A stretch of DNA of 64,000 bases from positions 1,054,001 to 1,118,000 of the forward strand of contig NZ_JBBYXJ010000001.1 in NCBI RefSeq assembly GCF_039655775.1. Reading direction: 5' to 3'. Under the pieces are notes generated by a model. That model worked only from the letters and a program-made list of their open reading frames with translations. It had not been told where the DNA came from and made no database searches. Of this stretch, positions 8,464 to 17,525 are shown piece by piece (position 1 is the stretch's first letter; every line of letters begins with the position of its first letter). Origin of the DNA: Iodidimonas sp. SYSU 1G8 (lineage in GTDB: Bacteria > Pseudomonadota > Alphaproteobacteria > SMXS01). The position numbers were made by a program, and so were the translations under genes.

Positions 8464-11217
8464 ATGACCAGGCGATTTGACTTGTGCACCGCATTTGGAC
8501 CACCCATCCGGATTCTCACCGTGTCCGGCATCGCTCTCACCGCCGGCACGGCCATGGCCCAGGACTCGAAACCACCTGACAACACGATAGGTCGCCGCGT
8601 CATTGAACAGGTGGTCGTCAGCACCAAGCAGGGGCAGCAGGACGTTCAGAGCATCCCGGTCTCGATGACCGCCGTCACCACGGAACAGCTTGAGCGAACC
8701 TTCGCCCAAGACCTGCGCGACGTGACCCAGTACGCCCCGAACGTGTCACTGGAGCCTGTTGGCATCTTCCAGAACTCGGCCTCGTTCTACATCCGCGGCC
8801 AGGGAACAGCGGACATCGAATCCGCGACCGATCCCAAGGTGTCCATCTTCATCGACGGCGTCTATCAGGCCCGCGTCTCCACCGCCCTCGCCGACTTTCT
8901 CGACGTCTCCGCGGTACAAATTCTGCGCGGCCCGCAAGGCACCGAGTTCGGCCACAACACCGTGGCCGGCGCCGTGGTGGTCGAACACAACAAGCCGGAC
9001 CCGTCGGATGCCAGCCTGTCCGGCGGCGTGCTCGTGGGACAGTTCGGACGCCTCGACGTGAAGGGCATCGTCAACGTGCCGCTGGTCGAGGACAAGGCGG
9101 CGCTGCGCATCGCCGCCAAGTCGACCAACTTCGACGGCTTCTGGTTCAACTCCTACAATAACGAAAAACGCGGCGCCAACGAGCGCCTGACCCTCAACCC
9201 GTCCATCCGCTTCACGCCCAACGACAATCTCGACGTCGTCATCCGGGGCGAATACAGCAGGACGCGGGACGACACCTATCCCGGACAGTCGCACAATTAC
9301 TGCCGGCAGAGCACGCTGCAGGCCCTCGGGCCGGGCGGCGGCGGCTTCGGTCCCGGCGCCGCGAACGACCTCGGTATCCTGGCGGAATTCCTGTTCGCCA
9401 ACGTGGTTCAGGGCAAGGACGCCCTGACCGCCGCCGCCCAGGCCGACGCCTTGTGCGGCAAGCCGATCGAGGATGTCACCGTCAAGGAGGAGTACACATT
9501 CTACAACGAGGAGGAACGCGGCAATTTCGCCAACAACGACATCTGGGGCATCACCGGCGAGATAAGCTATGACCTGCCGGATATCGGCACGCTCACCTAT
9601 GTCGGCAACTACCGGAAGGTCTCGGAGAGCATCCGGTTCATGATCGAGACCTCGTCCATGGACCTCTTCGCCGGGCAGCGGGACCAGGAGCATTTCCAGA
9701 CGACACACGAGCTCCGCTTCGCCTCGAGCTTCTCCGACCGGTTCGACTTCGTCACGGGGCTGTATTACTTCAAGCAGGAATATACCATGCTCCAGCAGTC
9801 CTACGGGACCTTGTTCGAGCCCAACATCCTGTTCGGCCCCTTCAGCGGCACCACCTTCACCAGCCCCGAGACCAACAGCCAGGGCGGCTGGACCAACCAG
9901 ATCAACGAATCCTATGCTGCCTACGCGGCCGCCAACTGGCACATCAGCAGCCGCCTGACCCTCTCGGCGGGTATCCGCTATACGCACGAGACAAAGGACT
10001 TCCAGCACTGCGGCGTCGGCGCGGGCGACCCCACCGCCGAGTTCGCGGGCGACGCCTCGGGCTGCAACGACGTGCCCACCTGGACGCCGGATCTCGGCCT
10101 CGCCCCCTATCTGCCACCCGGCACCAACACGCCGCGCTTCCAGCTGGCGCCAGCCTATGGCTTCGACGCCAGCGGCGGCGTCGAGGGCGGCTGCCGCCCG
10201 GTCATGACCGGCAATCCGGCGGACGGTCAGATCTTCTGCAACAACCGTCTGCTGGGCAGCGCGAAGTGGAGCAATTTCAGCCCGCGCGTCGGCCTGAAAT
10301 ACGAGATCAGCGATGATGCCATGGTGTTCGGCACCTGGAGCCGCGGCTTCCGGTCCGGCGGGTTCAACGGCCGCGCCACCTCGCCCACCACCATCGGGCC
10401 ATTCGACCCGGAACGCGCCGACAATTTCGAGGTCGGCGTGAAATCGGAATGGTTCGACAATCGCATGCAGCTCAACATCAACGGCTTCTGGACCATCACC
10501 CACAACCTGCAGCAGGCCTACATCCGTCCGTCGCAGGGTGCCGGCGGCCAGGAAACCGTCGTCGCCAACATCGGCTCGGTCACCAACAAGGGCGTCGAAC
10601 TCGAATGGTCCGCCGTCCCGGTCGAGGGCCTCAGCCTGTTCGGCTCTCTCGGCTACATCGACACCAACCAGAAGGGCTTCTGCTCGGATGGCGATGGCTT
10701 CAGTGGCACCGATCCGAACAATCCGCCACCGCCGCCCTTCGACTTCCTCGAACAATGCGCCGAGGCCGAACAGGTCTACAACGAAATCGGCCAGTTTCTT
10801 GGCTGGCTCGTTCCCACCGATAACTCCAACCTGGTGCCCGGTCCCCGGACGTCGAAATGGACGTTGTCATTCGGCTTCGCCTATGAGCTGCCGGTCGGCA
10901 ATCTGGGCAGCCTCACCTTCGCCGCCGATGGCCTTTACCGCACGAAGCAGTACATTTCCTCGTCCACGGCCGCCGAGCTGGACGGCGTTACCCAGTTCAA
11001 CGGCAGTTTCCTCAGCCATTACAGGGGATCGTCACTGGTGCTGAACGGGTCGGTGACATGGCGGGAGGTCGAGGATCGCTACCGCCTGTCTTTCTTCGTC
11101 AAGAACATCACCAACGAACTCTACAATCAGGCGACCACCAATGTAGGCGGCCTGTTCGAGATTCGGGTGCCGAACCAACGGCGCCACTGGGGACTTGAGT
11201 TGACCTTCGACCTCTGA
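8464..11217 (+). CDS. TonB-dependent outer membrane receptor, paralog 4
   Basis: Complete 917-residue receptor, the largest and most divergent of the array. ATG 8464 is chosen because AGGGAGGA precedes it at good spacing and the signal peptide (cleavage after AMA, about residue 32) then has normal length; an upstream GTG at 8437 would add nine residues. TonB-box-like EQVVVSTKQG is near residue 48. The plug has GHNTVAGAVVV where the others have GRN. Surface loops are longer, including a glycine-rich and a proline-rich insertion, each bounded by cysteines. The C-terminus is LELTFDL. Substrate unknown. Confidence 0.95.
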   Translation: MTRRFDLCTAFGPPIRILTVSGIALTAGTAMAQDSKPPDNTIGRRVIEQVVVSTKQGQQDVQSIPVSMTAVTTEQLERTFAQDLRDVTQYAPNVSLEPVGIFQNSASFYIRGQGTADIESATDPKVSIFIDGVYQARVSTALADFLDVSAVQILRGPQGTEFGHNTVAGAVVVEHNKPDPSDASLSGGVLVGQFGRLDVKGIVNVPLVEDKAALRIAAKSTNFDGFWFNSYNNEKRGANERLTLNPSIRFTPNDNLDVVIRGEYSRTRDDTYPGQSHNYCRQSTLQALGPGGGGFGPGAANDLGILAEFLFANVVQGKDALTAAAQADALCGKPIEDVTVKEEYTFYNEEERGNFANNDIWGITGEISYDLPDIGTLTYVGNYRKVSESIRFMIETSSMDLFAGQRDQEHFQTTHELRFASSFSDRFDFVTGLYYFKQEYTMLQQSYGTLFEPNILFGPFSGTTFTSPETNSQGGWTNQINESYAAYAAANWHISSRLTLSAGIRYTHETKDFQHCGVGAGDPTAEFAGDASGCNDVPTWTPDLGLAPYLPPGTNTPRFQLAPAYGFDASGGVEGGCRPVMTGNPADGQIFCNNRLLGSAKWSNFSPRVGLKYEISDDAMVFGTWSRGFRSGGFNGRATSPTTIGPFDPERADNFEVGVKSEWFDNRMQLNINGFWTITHNLQQAYIRPSQGAGGQETVVANIGSVTNKGVELEWSAVPVEGLSLFGSLGYIDTNQKGFCSDGDGFSGTDPNNPPPPPFDFLEQCAEAEQVYNEIGQFLGWLVPTDNSNLVPGPRTSKWTLSFGFAYELPVGNLGSLTFAADGLYRTKQYISSSTAAELDGVTQFNGSFLSHYRGSSLVLNGSVTWREVEDRYRLSFFVKNITNELYNQATTNVGGLFEIRVPNQRRHWGLELTFDL

Positions 11218-11238
11218 GGCGATGGTCGGAACATGGTT

Positions 11239-11272
11239 CGGAGGGAGCTTTCCTGGCTCCCTCCGTTTTTTT
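11239..11272 (+). terminator. Intrinsic terminator of receptor 4
   Basis: 10-bp perfect stem CGGAGGGAGC/GCTCCCTCCG with a 7-nt loop, followed by seven T. It is a different sequence from the UUCG terminators of the other three receptors. Confidence 0.93.
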
Positions 11273-11394
11273 ATTTCAAACGGCATTGGGACGGCACTGA
11301 AAGGTGACAAGCGGCGGCCCGCCGCTTACAGTTCATCAACAATTATGCGTCCGTGCTGGTTACTATCGGCAGGTCAGGATTTTCGAGTACCGGC

Positions 11395-12489
11395 ATGCAG
11401 CAAACGACTGGGTCCAAGGCGAAAGAAAACAGGAAGGTTGGCTTTGTCCTTCTCGCCATCGTCCTGTGCGGCGCGGCTGCCTGGTGGCTGTTCTTCCGGG
11501 GCGACGAACCCGCCAACGCCCATGTGCCGCCTGCCGGCGTTGCCGTCGTGGTGGAAGCGTCGCCTGTCCGGATCGACTCCATAATCGATGAGGTCAAGGC
11601 GATCGGCACCTTGCGGTCCGAGGATTCCATCGTCCTCCGGCCAGAGATATCCGGCCGTGTGGTGGCGCTCGGCTTCAAGGAAGGTCAGCCCGTTCGCAAG
11701 GGGCAGGTGCTGGTCACCCTGGACGCTTCGATTCATCAGGCCGAACTGGCGCAGGCCGAGGCCAGCCTGACCCTGAGCCGGGCCAACAATGCCCGCGCCG
11801 CCGAACTGCTGGCGCGCGGCGCGGCGTCGAAGCGGACCGGCGACGAAACCCTGGCCAAGATGCAGATGGACGAGGCCAGCGTGGCGCTCGCCCGCGCCCG
11901 CCTGTCCAAGACCCGCATCCTCGCGCCCTTCGACGGCGTCGCGGGCCTGCGCAAGATCGCGGTCGGCGATTACGTCAGCCCTGGACAGGATCTGGTGGCG
12001 CTGGACGTCATCGACCCCATCAAGCTCGAGTTCCGGGTGCCGGAACTCTACATGGCGCAGGTGAAGGTCGGACAGGCCGTCCGGTTCGACATGGACGCGC
12101 TGCCCGGCCGCGGCTTCGAGGGCATCGTCTACGCCGTCGATCCGCAGGTGGACGTGGACGGGCGCAGTCTCGCCATAAGAGCGCGAGCCGATAACCAGGA
12201 CCGACTGTTGCGGCCAGGCCTCTTCGCCCGCGTCTCTCTGACTCTCGCCCGGCACGACGAGGCGATGCTGATCCCCGAGGAAGCCATCGTACCCCAGGGC
12301 ACCGACCATTTCGTCTACAGGATCCTCGACGGCAAGGCCGCCATGACCCAGATCGGCACGGGCATCCGGCGCGACAACATGGTGGAGGTGCTTTCCGGCC
12401 TGACCCCGGGGGACAAGGTCGTGACCGCCGGACAGCTGAAGCTGCATGACGGCGCGGCGGTCAGCATCCGCACGCCGCCGGCACCCTGA
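11395..12489 (+). CDS. RND efflux periplasmic adaptor (HlyD/MFP family)
   Basis: Membrane fusion protein that links an inner membrane RND pump to an outer membrane channel. From ATG 11395 it has 364 residues: a short basic N-terminus, one membrane anchor (FVLLAIVLCGAAAWWLF), then the barrel-sandwich/lipoyl halves (VRKGQVLVTLD and TRILAPFDGVAGLR) around a short alpha-hairpin, and a C-terminal beta-barrel/membrane-proximal part (VVTAGQLKLHDG). A GTG at 11353 in the same frame is an alternative start; neither has a strong ribosome site. Two bases separate it from the pump gene. No outer membrane channel gene is in the operon. Cargo unknown. Confidence 0.9.
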   Translation: MQQTTGSKAKENRKVGFVLLAIVLCGAAAWWLFFRGDEPANAHVPPAGVAVVVEASPVRIDSIIDEVKAIGTLRSEDSIVLRPEISGRVVALGFKEGQPVRKGQVLVTLDASIHQAELAQAEASLTLSRANNARAAELLARGAASKRTGDETLAKMQMDEASVALARARLSKTRILAPFDGVAGLRKIAVGDYVSPGQDLVALDVIDPIKLEFRVPELYMAQVKVGQAVRFDMDALPGRGFEGIVYAVDPQVDVDGRSLAIRARADNQDRLLRPGLFARVSLTLARHDEAMLIPEEAIVPQGTDHFVYRILDGKAAMTQIGTGIRRDNMVEVLSGLTPGDKVVTAGQLKLHDGAAVSIRTPPAP

Positions 12490-12491
12490 AC

Positions 12492-15400
12492 ATGCGTATT
12501 TCCGAACTCAGCATCCGGCGGCCGGTCTTCGCGACCGTGGTCAATCTGGTCATCGTGCTGCTGGGCCTGATCGCCTATGACCGGCTGTCAGTACGCGAAT
12601 ATCCCGATATCGACGTGCCCGTCGTCAGCGTCGAGACGCGCTATCCCGGCGCCAGCGCCAAGGTGATCGAATCCCAGGTGACCGTGCCGCTGGAAGAGGA
12701 ACTGGCCGGCATCGACGGCATCGACTATGTCAGCTCGGTCAGTCGCGCCGAAAAGAGCGAGATCACCATCCGCTTCAAGCTGGACCGCGACGAGGACGAC
12801 GCCGCCAGCGACGTGCGCGACCGCGTCGCCCGCGTGCGCGGCATCCTGCCCAGCGACGTCGACGAGCCGGTGATCGGCAAGGTGGAGGCCGACGCCAGCG
12901 CCCTGCTCTGGGTCGTCTTCTTCAGCGACAAGTACAACCAGCTGGAAGTCACCGAGACCATCGACCGGCTCATCAAGGACCGCCTGCAGGTGCTGCCCGG
13001 CGTCGCCAAGGTGATCTATTTCGCGCCCCGCTATTACGCCATGCGCATCTGGCTGGACCGGGAACGGCTTGCCGCCTTCGGCCTCACGCCCGCCGATGTC
13101 GAGGACGCGCTGCGCCAGCAGAACGTGGAAATCCCCGCCGGCCGCGTCGAGAGCAAGTCGCGCGAATTCACCGTACTGACCGAAACAGACCTCAACACGC
13201 CCGAGGAATTCGGCCAGATCATCCTCAAGAACGCCGATGGCTATCTGGTCCGCGTCAGGGACGTGGCGCGCGTCGAACTGGGCGCCGAGGAGAACCGCGA
13301 GATCGCCCGCTATGACGGCCGCGCGGCCATCGCGCTGGGCGTCGTGAAGCAGGGCAAAGCCAACCCGCTCGCCGTCGTCGAGGAAGTCCACGCGATCCTG
13401 CCCGACCTGATCGAGGCCCTGCCCGAAGGCATCAATGGCGACATCAACTGGGACCGCTCGGTCTATGTGAAGGCCTCCATCGACGCGGTCTTCGTGACCA
13501 TCGCCGAGGCCTTCGTGCTGGTGCTCGCCGTCATCTTCCTGTTCCTGGGTTCATGGCGCGCGACGCTGATCCCGCTCGTCACCATTCCCATCTCGCTGAT
13601 CGGCGCCTTCTTCCTGATCCTCGCCTTCGGCTTCAGCCTCAATTCGCTGACCCTGCTCGCCATGGTGGTCGCCATCGGCCTCGTCGTCGATGACGCCATC
13701 ATCATGCTGGAGAACGTCTACCGCCACATGGAGGACGGGCTGGACCGCGTCCAGGCCGCTATCAAGGGCAGCGCCGAGATTGGCTTCGCCATCATCGCCA
13801 TGACGCTGACCCTCGTCGCGGTGTTCGCGCCCGTCGCGTTCACGCCGGGACGGACCGGCAAACTGTTCACCGAATTCGCGCTGACGCTGGCGGGCGCGGT
13901 GCTGATCTCCGGCTTCGTCGCCCTGACGCTGACGCCGATGATGTGCTCCAAGATGCTGAGCCTGAGCGAGCGCGAATCCGGCTGGCTATCCCGCCGCATC
14001 GAGGCCGCCTTCCACCGCCTCAGCGGCGGCTATCGCCGGCTGCTTGGCCGGGTGATGCGGCGGCGCAATGCCGTTTTCCTCGTGGCGCTCGCCATCGCCG
14101 CCGCCACCGGCGCGCTCTACACGACCCTGCGCCATGAACTGTCGCCGCAGGAGGATCGCGGCTTCTTCGTTGGCTACTTCCTCGGCCCGGAAGGCGCCAC
14201 GCCCGAATACATGGAGAGATACGCCGCCGAACTGGACAAGCTCTATGTCGGCACCAAGGACGTGGAGGACAAATTCTACACGGCGGTCGGCAGGCCGACG
14301 GTCAATCAGGGTTATGCCTTCGTCATCCTGAAGCCCTGGAACGAGCGGGATCGCGGCGCCCTCGACATCATCAAGGAACTGGGGCCGAAAATGGCCGCCG
14401 TTCCCGGCGTCATGGCCATCCCCAACAATCCCGGCGCCTTCGGCATGGCGCCCAGCGACGCGGCCATCGACTTCGTGCTGCAGACCAACGGCACCTACGA
14501 AGAACTCAACGACGTCCTCGGCAAGGTAGTCGACAAGGTCAGCAAGGTGCCCGGCTTCGCCGCCGTGCGCAACGATCTCAAGCTGAACAAGCCCGAGCTG
14601 AAGATCGACGTGAACCGCAACAAGGCCGCCGCCACCGGCGTGCGCATCGACGATGTGGGACGGACGCTGGAGACCATGCTGGGCAGCCGCGAGGTCACCC
14701 ACTTCAAGCGTGGCAGCAAGCAGTATGATGTCATCCTGAAGATCGAGGACGTGGACCGGCGCAATCCGGAACATCTGCGGACCATCTTCGTGCGCAACCA
14801 GGACGGCCAGATGATCCCGCTCGACAATCTGGTCGACATGACGGAATCGGTCACGCCGCGCGAGCTCAACCACTTCAACAAGCTGCGCTCGGCCACCATC
14901 ACCGTGAACCTGGCCCCCGGCTACAGCCTGGGCGAGGCCATCGAGACGCTGGAACAGGCGACCCGCGAGGTCGCGCCCCAGTCCATGCAGGTCGACTACA
15001 AGGGCAATGCCCGCGAATTCAAGCAGTCGGGCAGCACCATGGTCATCACCTTCATCCTGGCGCTGGGCTTCATCTACCTGTTCCTCTCGGCCCAGTTCGA
15101 GAGCTTCATGGACCCCATGATCGTCATGCTGACCGTGCCGCTCGCCATGGGCGGCGCGCTCGCGACCATGCATCTGACCGGCGGCACCATGAACGTCTAC
15201 AGCCAGATCGGCCTGATCGCGCTGATCGGCCTGATTACCAAGCACGGCATCCTGATCGTCGATTTCGCCAACCGCATGGTCGAGGACGGCAAGAGCAAGA
15301 CCGACGCGGTGATCGAGGCCGCCGTGCTCCGGCTGCGCCCGATCCTGATGACCACCGGCGCCATGGTGCTCGGCGCCGTGCCGCTGGCCATCGCCACGGG

Positions 15401-15563
15401 CGCGGGCGCGGAAAGCCGGCACGAGATCGGCTGGGTTCTGGTCGGCGGTCTGACCTTCGGGACCGTGTTCACCCTGTTCATCGTCCCGGCGTTCTACACC
15501 CTCCTGTCCCGGCGCAAGCCTGAGAGGGCGATGCCCGCCGGCGCGGCCATGCCGGCCGAATAA
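12492..15563 (+). CDS. RND efflux pump, inner membrane transporter (HAE-1 type)
   Basis: Proton-driven multidrug-type pump of 1023 residues, the normal length for AcrB-like proteins. The N-terminal signature ISELSIRRPVF, twelve predicted membrane segments in two halves, two large periplasmic loops and the TM4 proton-relay motif VVDDAIIMLENV are all present. It is translationally close to the adaptor upstream (2-bp gap) and convergent with the hydrolase gene at 15567, leaving only 3 bp. Substrate specificity cannot be read from sequence. Confidence 0.95.
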   Translation: MRISELSIRRPVFATVVNLVIVLLGLIAYDRLSVREYPDIDVPVVSVETRYPGASAKVIESQVTVPLEEELAGIDGIDYVSSVSRAEKSEITIRFKLDRDEDDAASDVRDRVARVRGILPSDVDEPVIGKVEADASALLWVVFFSDKYNQLEVTETIDRLIKDRLQVLPGVAKVIYFAPRYYAMRIWLDRERLAAFGLTPADVEDALRQQNVEIPAGRVESKSREFTVLTETDLNTPEEFGQIILKNADGYLVRVRDVARVELGAEENREIARYDGRAAIALGVVKQGKANPLAVVEEVHAILPDLIEALPEGINGDINWDRSVYVKASIDAVFVTIAEAFVLVLAVIFLFLGSWRATLIPLVTIPISLIGAFFLILAFGFSLNSLTLLAMVVAIGLVVDDAIIMLENVYRHMEDGLDRVQAAIKGSAEIGFAIIAMTLTLVAVFAPVAFTPGRTGKLFTEFALTLAGAVLISGFVALTLTPMMCSKMLSLSERESGWLSRRIEAAFHRLSGGYRRLLGRVMRRRNAVFLVALAIAAATGALYTTLRHELSPQEDRGFFVGYFLGPEGATPEYMERYAAELDKLYVGTKDVEDKFYTAVGRPTVNQGYAFVILKPWNERDRGALDIIKELGPKMAAVPGVMAIPNNPGAFGMAPSDAAIDFVLQTNGTYEELNDVLGKVVDKVSKVPGFAAVRNDLKLNKPELKIDVNRNKAAATGVRIDDVGRTLETMLGSREVTHFKRGSKQYDVILKIEDVDRRNPEHLRTIFVRNQDGQMIPLDNLVDMTESVTPRELNHFNKLRSATITVNLAPGYSLGEAIETLEQATREVAPQSMQVDYKGNAREFKQSGSTMVITFILALGFIYLFLSAQFESFMDPMIVMLTVPLAMGGALATMHLTGGTMNVYSQIGLIALIGLITKHGILIVDFANRMVEDGKSKTDAVIEAAVLRLRPILMTTGAMVLGAVPLAIATGAGAESRHEIGWVLVGGLTFGTVFTLFIVPAFYTLLSRRKPERAMPAGAAMPAE

Positions 15564-15566
15564 GCG

Positions 15567-16670
15567 CTACTCCTCGGGAAACAGCGCGACGATATCGCCG
15601 ATCCAGCGATAGACGGCCGCATAGTGCGAATAGCCCGTACGCCCAAGCCGCACGATCACCAGATCGCGCGACGGCACCATGGCGATCACCTGCCCGCCAT
15701 TGCCGGTCGCCATGAACAGGTCCGGCGCGCCGGGAATGCGGCCGCCGCCGTTCAGCCAGAGATGGGCCCCGTAAATCTTGTCCGGCTCGTGGGCCAGCGG
15801 CGTGCGCATGAAATCCACCCAGCCTTCCGGCAGGATGCGGCGCCCATCCCAGACCCCGCCGCGCAGCAGCAGCAAGCCGAAGCGCGCCCAGTCGCGCGCG
15901 GTGGCATGCAGCCAGGACGAACCGACAAACGTGCCGGACGCATCGAACTCCGGCTCGGCGCTGGTCATGCCGATGGGCTCGAACAATTCGCGCCGCATGA
16001 ACGACAGGTACTGCGCCCGCGTGCCGCCCACCGCGTCGCGGATGATGCCCGAGAGAATGTTGGTCGTCCCGCTGGAATAGGACCAGTGCGTCCCCGGCGC
16101 GTGCGCCAGCGGACGGTCCGCCGCCCATTCCGCCATGTCATCACGGGCATGGCCGAACAGCATGGGCAGCACGTCCGAGGTGAACGGGTTGAAATAGGCT
16201 TCGGTGAAATCCAGCCCGTCGCTCATCTGCAGCAGGTGTCGCACGGTAATCGCGCGGCGCGGATCGCCCTCGCCGCGCCACCGTGCGACCGGCGCCGGAT
16301 TGTCGAGCGCCAGCAAGCCATCCCGGACCGCGATGCCAGCGAGAACGCCGGTGACCGTCTTGGCCACGGACTGGGTCAGGAACTTGCGGTCCGCGTCAAA
16401 CCCCGGCGCGTAGTGTTCAGCGACGATCCGGCCGCGATGAACGACGATCAACGCGCGCGTCCCTGGTAGCGCGTCAGGATCGGGATTGGCGAACGCCTCT
16501 TCCACCAGATCCTTGAGAGCCTTCCTGTCCGCTCCATCCAGCGAAGGCCCGAAACCCCAGGTCACTGTCGGCCAAGCCGGGCCCTCCGGCAGCGGCGGCG
16601 GCGTCAGTGCAACCGCCGCGCCCGGCGCAAACCAAAGCAGGGTAACGGCGTATAGTAGGCGCCGGATCAT
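15567..16670 (-). CDS. Serine hydrolase, beta-lactamase class C/penicillin-binding fold
   Basis: 367 residues with a signal peptide (MIRRLLYAVTLLWFAPGAAVA). The SxxK motif is SVAK, the YxN-type motif appears as YSSGT, and the KTG-type triad is replaced by a diverged GNGGQ segment, as is common in the EstB/6-aminohexanoate-dimer hydrolase branch of this fold. It is therefore more likely a periplasmic esterase or amidase than a resistance beta-lactamase. Its ATG overlaps the stop of the small gene upstream (ATGA), so the two are coupled in a three-gene operon headed by the SnoaL-like gene. Confidence 0.88.
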   Translation of the reverse strand: MIRRLLYAVTLLWFAPGAAVALTPPPLPEGPAWPTVTWGFGPSLDGADRKALKDLVEEAFANPDPDALPGTRALIVVHRGRIVAEHYAPGFDADRKFLTQSVAKTVTGVLAGIAVRDGLLALDNPAPVARWRGEGDPRRAITVRHLLQMSDGLDFTEAYFNPFTSDVLPMLFGHARDDMAEWAADRPLAHAPGTHWSYSSGTTNILSGIIRDAVGGTRAQYLSFMRRELFEPIGMTSAEPEFDASGTFVGSSWLHATARDWARFGLLLLRGGVWDGRRILPEGWVDFMRTPLAHEPDKIYGAHLWLNGGGRIPGAPDLFMATGNGGQVIAMVPSRDLVIVRLGRTGYSHYAAVYRWIGDIVALFPEE

Positions 16671-16969
16671 CGGACGACGCAGCCGATGCCCGGCTCATAG
16701 CGGGCGGAGGCATCCACCAGTCCCCAGATCGAGGTGGTCACCGAGCGGGCCGCCGCATCGAAGGTGAAATCCATCGGCGTGAAACCCACCGGATCCTCGT
16801 CCATGCAGGACTGCTCGCTGCCGCCATCGATGTATCGGCACTGACAGGCCCACTTGCCGCTGATATCGACCGCGAGCTGGCCGATCTGCGGCGCGCGGTA
16901 CGCCAGATAGGCGGCGCCGGCGACCAGCGCCATGACCAGCGCGAATCCGATGCGCCGCCGCAGCCGCAT
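16667..16969 (-). CDS. Small membrane-anchored protein of unknown function
   Basis: 100 residues. A basic N-terminus and one hydrophobic segment (FALVMALVAGAAYLAY) are followed by a periplasmic part with four cysteines (WACQC, QSC, GIGC), which suggests disulfides. ATG 16969 overlaps the stop codon of the SnoaL-like gene; the end overlaps the start of the hydrolase. I do not recognise the family. Tight overlaps on both sides suggest it works with its neighbours. Confidence 0.75.
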   Translation of the reverse strand: MRLRRRIGFALVMALVAGAAYLAYRAPQIGQLAVDISGKWACQCRYIDGGSEQSCMDEDPVGFTPMDFTFDAAARSVTTSIWGLVDASARYEPGIGCVVR

Positions 16970-17466
16970 CAAAGCGTGTAGGCGAGATCGTCCTTCGAGC
17001 GCTTGCCGTTCTCGAAGCTCTCGGCCTTGTAATAGGACCCTTCGATCTTGTCGGTCGTGCTCCAGTCACGCACGACGACGCGCTTGATGATCGACCACTC
17101 GCCATTGCGCTTCTTCAGCTTGTCCAGATACCGGCCGCCGAAACGATCCAGATACTGCGCGTCGCCATCGGTGCGCACATGATAGGCGACGAAATAGGTC
17201 TCGGCCTTGGCCGTTTCGTGATGAATGTCGATGATCGACTGGTTCAGCGTGTGCATGGTCGCATCGGTATGCTCGGCCAGCGCCTTGACGACATAGGGAC
17301 CGAAGTCCTTGCCCGGTCCCTTGTAGCCGCCGTGGTCATCGGTGGATTCCACGTCATAGACCGAGCTGACGAGCTCGGCATCGCCCCGGTCCACACCGCG
17401 CGTATAGCGGTACAGAAGCTGGCGGATTTCATAGTCGTCGATCACGCGCTGCATCTTGCCGTCCAT
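16969..17466 (-). CDS. SnoaL-like/NTF2-fold protein (nuclear transport factor 2 family)
   Basis: 165 residues with the pattern of the SnoaL_4 branch: an N-terminal helix (IRQLLYRYTRGVDRGD), then strands with a central HTLNQSIIDI segment and a C-terminal DKLKKRNGEWSIIKRVVVRDW. Members act as dehydratases, isomerases or dioxygenase-like small subunits on polyketides, steroids and bile acids; the fold is clear, the reaction is not. ATG 17466 has AAGGGGAG upstream. First gene of the minus-strand operon and divergent from a PRISE-like reductase, which hints at a shared lipid, terpenoid or steroid substrate (inference). Confidence 0.88.
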   Translation of the reverse strand: MDGKMQRVIDDYEIRQLLYRYTRGVDRGDAELVSSVYDVESTDDHGGYKGPGKDFGPYVVKALAEHTDATMHTLNQSIIDIHHETAKAETYFVAYHVRTDGDAQYLDRFGGRYLDKLKKRNGEWSIIKRVVVRDWSTTDKIEGSYYKAESFENGKRSKDDLAYTL

Positions 17467-17494
17467 TCCGATCTCCCCTTCTTGGATGCGGCAT

Positions 17495-17504
17495 GACTAT
17501 AGTC
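17495..17504. promoter_or_regulatory. Palindromic -10 candidate of a bidirectional promoter
   Basis: A perfect 10-bp palindrome GACTATAGTC lies in the 59-bp gap between two divergent genes. It reads as TATAGT on both strands, at a distance compatible with short leaders for both 17466 (minus) and 17526 (plus). The -35 regions are poor. Confidence 0.35.
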
Positions 17505-17525
17505 GATCCAAAAGGGAGAGACGAC

